A stretch of DNA of 64,000 nucleotides from Corella eumyota (taxonomy: Eukaryota > Chordata > Ascidiacea > Phlebobranchia > Corellidae), in contig OY720098.1 of assembly GCA_963082875.1 (NCBI GenBank), positions 18,600,001 to 18,664,000 of the forward strand. Direction: 5' to 3'. How positions within the stretch are numbered: the stretch's first letter is position 1; each line of letters begins with the position of its first letter. The notes beneath the pieces are model-generated. The model saw only the letters and a list, made by a program, of their open reading frames with translations, made no database searches and was not told the origin of the DNA. This document shows positions 36,401-51,400 of the stretch, piece by piece. A program made the translations under genes and the position numbers.

Positions 36401-39400
36401 TTAATAGATATATTTGTCATGGACTAATTTTACTTTAATGTTATGTTAGTAACGTTGGACAGAGGTTGGTTAATTTGTGGGAATTAATAACCTTGCTTCA
36501 ACTGTATGTTATATGTAGTTACGTACAACTTGTTATATACAAGCTATGTTAGAAAAGAATACGCTTAAACAAATATATAAAGGTAACGCTAAACTTTGTT
36601 TCAATTTATAAAACTGCGCGGTAATAAATCAAAATATATAAACTCGTTTTTTTTAATTACTTTACACATTTAATAAAACAAAAAACGTATTCGCCTAGAC
36701 TTTTAATTTGGCAATGCGCATGTTTTTTTTGACCATCAATCGTACAACATTCCGACCAGACAGTTTTTACAGCGTGTTTAGTATGCCAAGTATACTGCTG
36801 CCGGTATACGCTCTCTCGCCGGCCTCTATTTCCTTTATTGCTTAGCTGTTAAATAGATAAGCCAATAGCCGGGTTACTACTTCATACATGTTGTGCTAAT
36901 ACGACTAGGATTTATTATAGCGCACGCATACCAAGCAGAACTGTTTAAAATTAAAAGAGGTTTTTATACCTAGGTAAATTTGTTAGAAGGGGGTTAGTCT
37001 AAATGGCTGTTTAGTTACATTTTTATTAATGATGTTAGTTAGTTTCTGTTAGTTTTATGTTATATGAAACTCGATATTGAAATATGGCGAAACGGTAAGA
37101 TCTTATTTCATTTAAATGGAATATTTTAACTGTAATAGTAGCGGTCTTAATTATTAAAGAAAATTTTAAAGTGGGTTTGTCTAGTAAGTTTTTTATTAAC
37201 TTATGTTATTATATATTAGTGAGTGTATTGTTGTAAATATTTAAGATTTAAAATTTGAGTTATTGTAACATCTTTTAGTAATTATGTTTGTGAAAAGACT
37301 GTGATACATTATTGTATAATTTGCATACTAGTAGTAGTTCTTTTTGTAAATTTATTTTTAGGTTTTAATGTGCCTAAACTATCAGCAGGCCAAAAGTTTG
37401 ATTTTTAAGTTACTCTATGTTTAGTTTGTGAATTTGCATTCTCAAATCGAAAATAAATTTAAAAATAAAATAAATTTTTTTGTTTTTTAGGAACAACATC
37501 CAAACATAAAGAACAACAGCGTGGTCGAACCAGTTTTAGAATTTCCAAACCAAGTAAATTATTTAAACGGTCATTCTAACAACCCTCAGTCTACCAATTT
37601 ATCTAGTAAGTTCACTAAAACTAAAAAAATTAAATAAAAGTTTAAAAAAAAACTTTTTAGTAAAAGTAAAACAAAATTTTGAAGGAACTGAAAAATGAAA
37701 TAAAATGTAAAAAAAATATTTTGTAATAAAAGTAACAAAAAAACTAATAAAAAAATGATAAAATATATATACAAGATATTAAAAGTAAAAAGTATAATAA
37801 AATGGTTTTAAAATGAGTGTATTTTTAAACAGATTTAAAATAGTCTTTCTTATATGTTAAATGTTATTTGTTTAATAAAGTTATAATATACTTATGAAAC
37901 ACCATCAAAGAGTTTTCTTATTGACTTAGATTATTCTTATTTGTTTATTTAATATTTCTGTGGATTTTAAAACCTAAAAAAAGGTGTGTTTTTGTGTTTT
38001 TAAAGGCTCAATCTTATTATGTGGTAATTTATAAATACTTAATTAATTTTACATGCGTTTTTTAAAAATCTTTATATATATTTAAATCATGTTTTAAAAT
38101 TTTATAAAGGTAAATATTAACCTAAAGACGGTCTTTTTTTAGTTTTGCCTGAAATATATATAATAAATTTATTTACGAAATTTTAAATTTTTTGCCTATT
38201 ATGATGTCCATGTATTTTATTAAATTTATAAATACCACTTTTTTCAGGTCATAATAACAGCATGAACGGTAGTGAATATAACATAGCACAAGAAACTTTT
38301 ACTCCACAAAGTAGCAACCTAATGAATGGAATGAAAAACGAAGTCGATTTCCATCAAGGTAAAAAAAAAAAAATTTTTAAATTTTTAAAAAAATAAAAAT
38401 TTTTCCATTTTCACTTCCCGTTAATTTTTTTTTAATATTTGGATTTTTGAGACAAGTTTTTAAAATAGGAAATTAAAGTTACAAATTAAGACATCTTTTT
38501 TAATGTTTTGTTTTTAAAAATAAATTATTAGTAAGATAAACAAACAGGCAAATACATTTAGTATTATTATAGCAGTTAGGAATAAGAAAACAACTATACG
38601 AAAAAAATATTAAAATGGTTTCAAAGAAAAAAAAAATATTTTTATATAAATTTATTCAAAAATAAATTTTATTAGATTCCTAATTTTTAGCTTAATTGGC
38701 CATGAAATGTTTAATAAGTAATAACTAAAAATAAAAAAATTCTGTCAAAATTTACATATCTATAATTAGAAATTAAACTTGGCATTGTAAATTAAATTTC
38801 ACAATTAATTCAGTAATTTTTCGGGTTTTTTCCACCTTTCATAAGTGTAATAAAACCACCTTATTGAAACAAAAACATACTGAAGAAAAAAATCAAAAAT
38901 TCCCCGTGGCCTTAACTGTGGTATTGGTTGTACGTTTATTATTTGCTTTGTAAGGTGTTGTGTGGGTTGTCATGTGCCTTTCTTTGTTGTTTAAATCTTA
39001 TTACCAATTGATTTTAGACACGACTTGTTAGTTGTTGTAATAGTTATGTATTCTGTTGGTTATTTTCAGTTTAGTATTAGGTTTTATAGTAGTAAGTGAA
39101 TACAAGTGCTAGTAAGGTACTTATATAGATTTTTGTTGTAACAAATCCCTAATACTTTATAGAAATAAGACTAATAGAAATAAGTATTGACTTAGTACAA
39201 TTTTAGAAATATTACAACTTTAAAATTAGTTAGGTAAGCCTTGTGCTTTTTTATCTAAAGGTAGATATGGAAATTTTCGAAAAATTAAAAATAATTTTTT
39301 TTTTTAGTTGATGAGAATGGTAACATGAAAGTTCTTGCCAGCGAATCGAGCGACAGTGTGTTCGTAGGGGAATCCCCCATTTCACCCAATCCCATCAACC

Positions 39401-42400
39401 CCAAGCCTGAGGGTAAGGAGCTGAGCGAACATCTCAAACACCAACTCGAGTACTACTTTTCAAGGTGGGTAAAATAAATTATTTTGGGGGTGGGGTTGCG
39501 ATTTTTTTTGAGGGGGGCTAGAGTTTTTTTTAGGAAGGGTGCGCAATTTTTTGAGGGGAGCAAATAAAGGTTAAGAATTGCGATCATATTATGATAAATA
39601 TAATGCAGAATGTAGAGCGGGCATTCGAATCTAGTTTTTCCAATAAAATTAAATATTGACATTATAACTTCCGACAGTGGTCCTCTGTTTTTGGATTTTT
39701 TTCAACTTCTTATTTTTTTTTTATTTTTTAGTTTGATGATTTATACAAAATCAATGATTTTTTTTAATAATTTATTATATCCACCTCCTCTCTTAACCTT
39801 ATCTGTCTAGCCTCCTACTCTTTTTCTTAGTTAACATTATCAAAAGTTTTTTATCTTTACTTAAAAAGTGCCATATCATTTATTAATATGTGCTTTGTGG
39901 TGTGGGGTGTTAATTTTTAACAGAATTTAAAAGATAAATTAAGTCATATTTGGCATTATATTAAACCCTCAATCCATCAAACACAAAGGTTAAATCCTTA
40001 TAAATTTATAATAATGAATAATGTTCTTTTTAATAAAAAAATGTACAGTAAAAAAAAATTTTTTTTACTTTATGTAAGATATGCTATAGCCAAAAAAATT
40101 GTTAAATGTGATTTTTCTGTATTTAAAGATTTAACGAAGTTTTCACCGTTTTTTTTGGTTATTATTTTATTAAAAATATAGTTTAGAATTTAATGCGTAA
40201 AATACAATAGTAATTAAATATAAAACAGGATATTAATATGTCGTCCTTCAGGAAATTTTCTGTTTTATACAATGTAACCTACTATAATAAAACACTATAT
40301 TAACTGTGTTTTAAACATTAAACCTTACATAATAACATCACAATTTCTATTTTAAGTATATACTTATTAGTTTAATATAATCAATTTTAAAATAAATTTA
40401 TTTTTGTGTAAACATATTTAATTAAATTTTAGTAAATGTTTGTCTTAAAACTTAACTATTTTTTATTATTACCTGTACTTTTTTTTAAATTATTTAAGGT
40501 ATAAAAGTTTGTTGCCAAATTTATAATACCAATAGGATATCAGTAACATTTTTTTGTTTTAAAAATTAAAAAATAATTTTTCGAGTTTTTTGACTAAGTA
40601 TTTTTTTTCCAGAGAAAACTTGGCCCAGGACCCCTACTTGTTATCTCAAATGGACAGTCAACAATATGTTCTTATATGGACAGTTGCACAGTTTAATGCT
40701 GTTAAGAAGTTGACATCAGACATTGATCTAGTGGTAGAAGCTTTAAGGGGTAAGAATAGATTAATTTTTTATTTAAATCTAGCAATATGTTTTGTTTTTA
40801 GAATGCAGTGTTAGTTTGATTTTCTAAATGAATTTTTGAAACTTAGGTTTATAATTATACCGGCAGCGTGATGTAGTGGTCAGAACACTCTCCTACTATA
40901 CACAGGGTCCTGGGTTCGATCCCCAGTGATCTCATGCTGTGGCGCCCTTTAATAAGGCAATATAAACGGTACAAACCCCTGCTGAGCCAGCCTTAATTAG
41001 CAGCTTGATTATCAGGCAATTATAATCTATAATATCCCAAACTGCCACAGGCAACTCGAGACTGGGTCGTAGTAACTAATGTTACTCTATGTTTAAGTCG
41101 CGCATTCGACTTTCTAAATTGAGGATAAATATATATACAAAAAAAAAAATTAAATAATTTGTAGTCATATCTTTTATTATGTTGATTACTGATTTATAAC
41201 AAATCCTACCCACGTCTTATTAGTTATTTATAAATCAAAAATATGACGTTTATAATTCAACTTGTCATGTGGGATACGTGTGGTAATTAAATTACTCATA
41301 CAGTTTATAGCATAGTTTTGTGTCAATAAATATAGATTGTAAATCACAGAATTTGACCTCCCGTAAAAATATGTACATTACCAAATTAGTATATAACTTA
41401 ATAATGTTGTTAAATTTAATATTTAAAAAAAAAAAATTGTCGGATTTTTTAAAATTTTAGGAACTTTCGTTGAAATATTTTTACAATTACAAATTGTTTT
41501 GGTAGCAACAAACACCATGAACTTTTAGCATTAGTTTAAATGTTAATTGGGTTATCTGAGTTCTAGTTTTATTGCCTATAATCTATTTATATAACATTCC
41601 TTTAGTACTTAACCATTACCACTACCATATTCTAAATTTAAAATCTGACATTCAGACAAAGAATTGTAATTTGTTTAAATTTGGATTCACTATTATTAGT
41701 GTGTTATAAATTAACCATATATATATATATTTATTTTTTTAATTTTTGATTTTTTAATTTAAAAAGAAACTTAAACAAGAGCTGTGAATTTAATTAACTC
41801 CAGTGTGTTAAGTGGTACAGTTGTTTAAACAAAATTAATTATTTTTTTTTCAAACCACTTTGGTTTACATTTACTTATTATAGTATGCAAATTTTGTTTC
41901 TTTAACGCAATATGCCTGCTACATACAAAACCTAAACAGTCTTGTTATATTAATACCAACAATACAATTTTATTGTTATTTAAATTTAATTTTTTGTTAA
42001 TTTTATTTTTTAGCATCGTCGGTTGTTCAGGTTGATGAAAAGGGAGAAAAAGTGAGACCAAGTCAACGAAGATGCATCGTTATTCTTCGTGAAATACCTG
42101 CCGATACTCCAGTTGAGGTAAACATCTGTTTAAGTTGTTAATTTATCAGTATTATTCGATTTTACAGCCTTTTTTGTACGATAACTTTATCCAAAGATCA
42201 AATTTTGAGCGATCTCAATTGTTAAATGTTGTTGACCTTGCGAGAATTTTTGCTAATAAACTTGTTAATTATTATTTTTATTTTGATATATAGTAGTTTG
42301 TATATGCAACCCTTGTTTAATTTTACCATGTAAGGTTTAGTGTACAATCCCCAGGTATAAACTTATGTTGGGGTATTTAAACGATAACATTTCAACTCAA

Positions 42401-45400
42401 GATTGGGATGGTGTACCAAAGGTTACCCTATGTTTGAGTCATAAAGTTACAGATTGATAGGTTATGCTGGGTCATGGAATTATTAAAAATAACACTATTT
42501 TGTTTTATATATCTTGCAAATTTATTCGATACCTTATATTTTTACAACAGAGTGTACAAGAGTTGTTTAATGCACCGACTTGTCCCAAATTCCTCTCATG
42601 CGAGTTTGCAGGAGGATCGAGTTGGTACGTCACGTTTGAGCATGAGACAGACGCCCACGAAGCTTACAGACATCTCAGAGAGAATGTTCAAGTCTTCTTA
42701 GGCAAACCAATAATGGTAACTATTCACTTGTGTTTTTATACTCTTAACTTACAGCTTAGACCTAAGACCATTTAAACTTTAACTCAATATTGTAACCAGT
42801 CTGTTACTTTACTGAACTAAATCGTAGTTAAAAAAGTTTTTTACTCTAACTGTATGCTTATTGCTTATATTTATATTTTAATAGAAAGGGTAGGCTTATG
42901 GGTTGTGTGTTTGATATATTAGTAAATCCTGGCTTAAAGGCAAATAGTTTTAACTATTTGTTGCAGTTTAGAGCCAAGAGCATTAAAAATTTAACCCAAT
43001 ATAATGATCAGTTTGCTATTAAACTAAACTAAACTATATTCTATTTAATTTTACAAATATATTTATATAATTTTATAGTTGGTATGTTAAGTTTATTGTT
43101 ATTGTAACTAGGCATTATAATATTACCACAATTTAGGTTGGGAGCTATACCAATGCTCATGCTTGACTAACTTACAAAACCTAAAACTTTTAATTAATAG
43201 GTTTAACTGTAAAACACTTAAATATACATTATAAAGAAAAACATTGCATATTAAATTATGAAATGTTTATCTATATGATTGTTTTTAAAATATTTTTGGT
43301 TTGGTCTAGCTAGTACTCGTAGGCTTAACAGGATATGGCGGTTCGTTTAAAAAAATATTCTGTAAAATTTGTTATTTTTTGGTTCTAGCTTTTATGCTGT
43401 ACCGATAAAATTTTCTCTCCTTTTCTCTATATTAAATTTAGATTTTAACTTGTTTTGTGTTTATTTATATCATTAAAATCTAATAATAGGTCACATTAAA
43501 AAGAAGAAAATTAGTAAATTTAAAAATTTATTTCAAAAATAATTTTTTTTTCTTTTAAAGTCTAAATGTTTTTTTTACTATGGTATGTTTTTTTTAAAGT
43601 TTATTAAATAATAGACTGGCACTTAAATTAAATTAGTTTTTGTTATATGATTATATGAAATGTTTATTTTAACAGGCTAGAATCAAATCAAAAACTCATC
43701 ATTTGAACAGCTATGGTGGAAGAACAAAAAGTGAACAATCTTCCACTTCTGAACCCCCCACTCCACAAGCTCAGGTAAAAAAGTAACAAATATTAATTTT
43801 TAAGTTGGAAAAGACATACACCAGGGTACGAATTAACGTTTAAAAAACGATTCGCCAAACGTTAAACAATCACCTTTTTGCACAAAAAACGAGACATTTT
43901 TGATTATTTTAAGGCTGTGTTACGTATTTTAAAAATTGCGCAACAACTAAACTAACTGCAAGAGTGAAGTTTACGCATTGCCAAAACATGGAAAGTTATT
44001 GTTATTAAATGCTCTATAGTAACCTACATTTACGCAGAAATATGTTAATATGATTATATTAGTTCAAAACCGGTTTAAAAGAGCTTCGTAAAAAATACAT
44101 AAGTATACACAAGTGTTTTATTATCGCCTTAAACTTTTTTGGTTGATTCGCTATTTCTAATATATTTGTAAAAAACGATTCGCTAATTTTACAAAACGAT
44201 TCGCTTTTAGCGAATAGCAACCTGTTATTTCGTTTCCTGTACACATACACTTTTCTTCAGAAAGGTATTTTTTTACCTCTAGAAGTTACTTACACAAAAT
44301 CTCTACAAAGATACTTTTATAGCACCTTAAGGTTTTAATTGAGTTAGTTAGTAATTAGATGTCATGATTGGTATACCACATTACCTGGTATATATCACTT
44401 TTATTAGTTCAAGTATTCCTTTCTTTTTTAACAAAAAATCCTTTTTTAACAAAGAAATTAAAATTACAATTAAAATTTTTTTTTAATTTGATTAATTTGA
44501 TTTTTAATTTTGATTTTTTTAAATAATTTGATTTTTAATTTTAGGTAAACGCCACCCCACAAAATATGGATTACAACATTCCCCAACAACCACCCCTCAT
44601 GTTCTACCCTCCAATATCGGGGGCACAAGCTCCCCCATTTATTGCTCGGGTCGCTCCTTCACCCACCCCGGCCACAAGTGGGGTTCAACAAATCACCAAC
44701 CTGAACCAACCATTCCCGGGATTGATTTTACCACAATGGCATGGTCCTAATATTTATGCTACTGAACAACCACCCATTGTAAGTAAATTTAGGGGTTTTC
44801 TATACTTTTTATTTGTATATATTTTTATCCTCGATGTGGGAAAGTCGAATGCGGAACTTAAACATAGAGTAACATCAGTTACTCCAACCCAGTCTCGAGT
44901 TGCCTGTGGCAGTTTGGGATATTATAGAGATTATAATTGCCCGGTAATTATACTGCTGATTAAGTACTGGCTCAGCAGGAGTTTGTACCGTTTATAGCGC
45001 CTTACTAAAGGGCGCTACAGCATGAGATCAGTGGGGATCGAACCCACAACTTTAAGTGTTCTTAACACTACACCACGTTGCCGGTTACTTATTAGTTACT
45101 GGTTTAAGTTTCTGGCAACACCATTTTTGTTCCTTAAAATTGATAGGCTATCTTTTTGTGTAATTGTAAATATATATTGTAAATATTAAGCTTTGTGGAC
45201 TAAATATATATGTATGTCCAATTCATAGGCATACAAAACAATTAAAACTGCTGTTTGTGGTTAGTGGTTAAATTGTCGCTGGCAATTTTTAGCTAGAAGT
45301 TGCAACCGTATTACAATAATTAAAATCACAATTGTAGGGCTAACTGATGCTTAGTTTTATTTTAAATAATGTCTACAAATATTTTAACTTTTTTTATTTT

Positions 45401-48400
45401 TTTTACAGAATTCACAATTCAACACCCAATATCTTCCAAACACCACTTTCAAGACCAATCAACCAGCAGGTGGTGCACCACACCAACCATCTAATACTGG
45501 TGCCAAAGGTGGTGCACAGTATAACAACGCTGGCGCAACTGGTGCAACAAGTGGTCACAGGTATGACCATTTAAAAATAAACACCATTTGTAACCATTTA
45601 AAAAATAAACACCATTTTAGGGCAATTTTAAAATGAAAACATAATTAAAAAAAATATTTTAAAAATAAAAAAAAATTAAAAAAAGTTTTATAAAAAAATG
45701 TTTAAAATTGTTTGTTTTTTTTTTTAGATTTACTGACATTCATAACAGCAATCAAAGGTAAATAAAAGTGATTTTCTTGCTTTTTCTTGCTCTTATAAGA
45801 CAGTAGTTAGTATCTGGTAAAAATTTGGCAATAATTTTGTTAAAAAACTCAGCCAGTTTTGTTATTATAACTGTAAAATATTTCATTTATTTTCATTTAA
45901 AATTTATTTTTTTTAATTTAAAAAAAATTGAATTTTTAGAAATTACAATGCACAAAGAAAGACTTCCGGCAATGGGGGTTATCCCACAAATATTCCCCAA
46001 CCAGGGGCTCGATATATTCTCACAAATGACCCCCACCCCCCTAACATTAACCCAGAACAACTTCACTTTGTATCTCCCGAACAAGCCCCACTATGTAAGT
46101 ACAAGTAAAAAAATAATTTAAGTTTAAATTACACTTTTTGGTATTTTTAATGGTTGATTTTTTGTTAAATTTAATGGTCTTTTTAATGTCCATTTTTTGG
46201 GGTAAACGTTTAATTTTTTTAATGGTTAGTTAGGATTATTGATGGTTAGGTTTAATGGTTAATATGGTAAAGTGAATTAATTGTTTTAATGGTTAGTGAG
46301 GTTTTATGGTTAATTGTTTTAATGGTAAGTGAGGTTTTATGGTTAATTAGTTTTAATGGTTAGTGAGGTTTAATGGTTAATTAGTTTTAATGGTTAGTGA
46401 GGTTTAATGGTTATTGAGGTTGATGGTTAATTTGGTTCAATAATAAATTCGTCTTAATGGTTAATTTTTTTAATGGAAATTTTGGTTTATTGACTTATCT
46501 GGTCTAATGGTTCACATAGTTCAATTGTTAATTTGTTTGGTTAAATGGTTAATTTTTTTAACGGAAACTTTGGTTTATTGGCTTATCTGGTCTAATGGTT
46601 CACATAGTTCAATTGTTAATTTGTTTGGTTAAATGGTTAATTTTTTTAACGGAAACTTTGGTTTATTGGCTTATCTGGTCTAATGGTTCACTTGGTTCAA
46701 TCTTAATATTGTATGGTTAAATGGTTAATTTTTTTAGTTCAATCTTCACCCCACCCTTACCTACCAGCAGTTCGAACCCCAGCTAACCCCAACGAGGTGA
46801 TTATAGTCCCCGCTACTACCTTATACCACAACCAACTACCCCCAAGACACCAACGCACCCCACAACAGAATAACATGGGGCAGAGGGGGGCACAAAATAA
46901 CTCATATTCACAAGTACAACATGTAAGTTGAAAATTTTTCTATTTTCTCAATTCGTTTTTTTTCTTGTTTTTTTTATATTTTTGTTTAATTGAATATTTT
47001 TTAACATTTCTAGTTTTAATTTAAAATTTATATACACAACAGCGTCTTGAAGTCAGTTTTTTTATGGATTTTAAAAGTTTAGGGCACCCTAGATTTTAAA
47101 AATTTTCTAGTTTTAATTTAAAATTTATATACACAACAGCGTCTTGAAGTCAGTTTTTTTATGGATTTTAAAAGTTTAGGGCACCCTAGATTTTAAAAAT
47201 TTAGGGCACCATAGAATAAAAAATTTAGGGCATTTTGAATTTTAAAAATTTAGGGCACCTTAGATTTTAAAAATTTAGGGCACTATGGATTTTAAAAGTT
47301 AAGGGTATTTTGTATTTTAAAAATTTAGGACACCTTAGATTTTAAAAGTTTAGGGCACCATAGAATAAAAAATTCAGGGCATTTTGGATTTTAAAAATTT
47401 AGGCCATTGTGGATTTTAAAATTTAGGGTACCTTTTATTTTAAAAATTCTGGGCACCGTAGAATGAAAACTTAAAGGCATTTTGAATTTTAAAAATTTAG
47501 GGCACCATGATTTTTAAAAATTTAGGGCACTATTAAGGACAAATTACCTAAAAATTTAGGGCACCATCAATTAAAAAAATTTGGGGCACTATCAATACAA
47601 ATTAACTATAAAATTTAGGGCACTGTAAAGTTTAAAAAATTCAGGGCATTTTGACATTTAAAAATTTAGGGCACCTTGAAATTTAAAAATTTGGGGCATT
47701 ATTAGGACAAATTAACTATAAAATTTAGGGCACCTTGAATTTTAAAAATTTGGGGCATAATTAATACAAATTAACTATAAAATTTAGGGCACTGTGAAGT
47801 TTAAAAAATTCAGGGCATTTTGACATTTAAAAATTTAGGGCACTTTGAAATTTAAAAATTTGGGGCATTATAAGGACAAATTACCTATAAATTTAGGGCA
47901 CCGTAAAGTTTAAAAGTTTAGGGCACTGTGAATTAAAAAAAATTAGAGCACCATGAACAGGTTTCCTTTAACTTTGATTATTTTGTTTGGTAGATTAACA
48001 CAACTACGAATAGTTTAGCAAACAGACAAGGTGGAGGGAGTCGGTATTCTGCTTCATCCCGTTCCAATTATTCCAACCAACATCAATCCGAAATCAGTCC
48101 GAGGTTCCAAAAAGGTAAAATAAAATTAAATTTTTGTACTGGAAAAATTAGACATTAATTGCTTAAATCTCATTTATAGGCATTTAAAAATTAATTAAAA
48201 TGGTATTTTTACTGTACTTATAAAACCATTTTAACCATGAGTCGAATTAACTTTATTAATGAACCGTATTAGTTTTCTGTTCATATTACCCATCAAACCA
48301 AATTAAACATGAAACCAAATTACCCTTTTAATGATTAAATCAACCAATAACTTATTTAAAATGTTATCTAAATTTCTATTAAGCAACGTTTTTTTGTAAA

Positions 48401-51400
48401 ACTTTAGTTCTCAGGTTCAATTCCCACTGTCTATATTTTATTTATTTTTCAATTTTGTATTTATTTTTCAATATTATTATTTTTTAGTGAATGGTAACCA
48501 ACAACAAATTTATTTATCTGGTTACCAAAACACCATCCAAGCGAACCACTTTGTCCACAAGAACATTAACCATCATGATGCTGGTTTTTATGACCAACAG
48601 AAAGTACCATATTCAGTCAAAACTGTTAATGGTTCGGCTTCTACCAATGACCCAATGGTAAAAAAAAAAAATTTTTTAATTTTTTTATTGTTTTATAAAA
48701 TATTTTTAAAAAAGATAAATTAAAATTAACTTCAAAAATAAGCAAGTTCTAATATTTTTCTTTGATTTTTTTGTATATTCAAACATTTTTTACTTAATTT
48801 TTTGTCTTAAAAATTTTAAGAGATTTAATTTTTATTTTAGCAAAGACGTAGAAGTTCACCACTAGGTGGGAGTGTTGGGTACAAATATCCAACTTCTTCA
48901 GGTAAATATTTATTAAAATTTTTTCCAAACTATTTTGCATAAAAATGTTTTTAAATTGTTTAAAGTATACATTTTTGCATAATAGATTAACTCTAATTTT
49001 CTTTTGTACTTTTAATCTTGATAATTTTCTCTCAAACTTTTTAATTCTTGATAATTTTTTTTGTACTTCACCGCCCTTACTAATTCTCTTCTATTTTTTT
49101 TGTGGGGGGGGGGGGGGGGGGGGAATTTAACTTACAAGTAGTTCCAAAATTTAAAACTTTTTTCTTAAAATGTAGACATGTCACCAGGCGATATTCAACA
49201 ACATCAACAAGACTTAAACAACCAATCAAAACAAAGGGGTGGAGCTTTAAGCAATGCGAGAGGTCCGATTGGTTCAACTCCATTACATCAAGTGATGACA
49301 CCCAACTATCCCATGATGGCAGGGTTAGTCTTTTATTTTATTTTTCATTTAAAATGTGTAACTGTTCGGTAGTGTGGTGAACCGGTCGTGGCATCAGACT
49401 ACGACTCGAAAGGTTTCGGGTTCGAGCCGCACCAACGCCACACAATTTGCCACTCAAACACATCACACTATAAAAATATCAAAAAACCTATCCCCTTAAG
49501 GAATATGGAAAAAAAAATGTCTAACTGAAAAGAAACTTACAGTTATCAAACTGCCTTGCTTACCTCTAAAATTCGCTACCATGTCAACACTGTATTGAAT
49601 TGATTGGATAAAAACTGTTTAAATTCTTTATTAAGCACTAGTTGCAAGCCTGTCCTACGAGTAGCATTATAATTGTGGTTTTATAAACTTATTTTGCAAC
49701 TAATATTCACCTGTCATAATTTACTTGTGCATTAAAAATTTTAGTTTTATTAAATTTTGTTGGCCTATGAATTTAAAATACATGAATATATATTGTCCAT
49801 TTAGCTTCATTATAAATAGATTAAAACATTATATAACTATAGGCCTGCTAAAAAAATGTTTTAGTTTAACTAGAAGAGGTTTGCCAATATTTTAATTATA
49901 AATGTTCCATATTTTTTCAGAATGAACCAACAAATGGATCCAAACAAAAGATTTCAAAGAGTCAGAAGACCTAAGAGAAGTGAGGAAGAAAGAATGGGAC
50001 TAGTAAGTTATCAGTTATATTTTCCATTTCTTTTTAGGGAAACTGTCTTCAGATAAATAACCCCCCAAACAAACTAACTTATTGGCAACTTATTGTACTA
50101 AGTTGGGTACTGGCCCTAATGGTGTTTGAATTTAGGGGTAATTAGGGTGTTTGAATTTAGGGGTAATTAGTTTGGGGTAATTTTTTTAGTTCAGATAGGT
50201 ACACAGGGGTTAAATTTTTCTATTTTAAAGTCCCTTTAATATGGGGAGTTCCTTTTTTACCCCTTTTAACACTTGGTTTTTATTTTTACAGCGTACCACT
50301 CCTCCACCTCAGTTAAGGATGAATGCTCCCCAATTTAACTTGGAAAGTAATTCCTTTCCTCCCTTACCCGGGAGTTCCCCTTCTCTTACTGTAAGTAGTT
50401 AGTATACTAATTAGTATAACAATTAAATATTTGTGATTTTTTTAAATTTAGGAAGTTTTTAATTTTTTAACCCGTTTTTTTTTCAATTTTTATGCAAATT
50501 AAAAAACAAGGTTTTTTAGACTTTAGAGATTATTTTTTTTTAATATTTTTAGCCCACACAAGCAAGTGTAAGCCAGAGTGATGGGAAACCTGCTGCTGCT
50601 GATATCGTAAAAGGAATTGAAACAACTAAGGTTAATTTTAATTTCTTAAAATAAATTCTTAAATCAAGTATTTTTGAATACTTACGTCTATGTATAATAA
50701 AGCATAGTTGACAATATTTATATTTATATACAGGCAAATAATAGTTGTAAGTTGCAACCAATTATAACAATTAAAATCTTGACCATAGACAGATAGATCA
50801 ACTATTTAAAATTACATTAATTTAAAATATTTTTTTTAGGCTCCACATGTTGAACCCTCGGCCCCCTTAATGACTTCCACATTCACCCCTAAGAAATACT
50901 CGGAGGCCTACAATTACCCCCCTCATCCCACCTCGTCGATAATGGACCCAACTCCCCAGGAGAGCTTTGTGGGTCAAACCCAACCCTTTGTTTTGGACAC
51001 TAAACCCTTAAAAGTAAAGCAACCTCTAAGGGGTAATGCCCCTGTTAGTGTCCCTCCTGTTCAGCAACACCCAATAGAAAAAGGTAAAAAAACTTTTTAT
51101 TTTTTTTATTTAAAATTTTAAAATTTTTTATTTAAAAATATTTTTGTAATATTTTAATAAAAATATATATTTTTAGCGCCCCCTGCCAAGATACCCCCAC
51201 CCTCTTTAGCCAAACAACAATCACTCCCCAATGACCAGCCCTTAACCCCTCCCGTTCAAGCAAAACCCACCCCTGCTGCAAAACAAGAAGAAAAAACTGA
51301 ACCCGCAAAACCAATGCCTTCATACAGTAGCACTGCTGCTTCGGCACTTAAAAAACAAACCCAACAACATAGTAACTCACATAAGGGATCTGTGAAGAAA

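Noticed and set aside
44566-44997. A 143-codon frame that starts in LARP4 exon 9
   Set aside because: It reads past a good GTAAGT donor at 44779 into an antisense SINE. The next exon at 45409 continues the protein in phase, so this is intron read-through.
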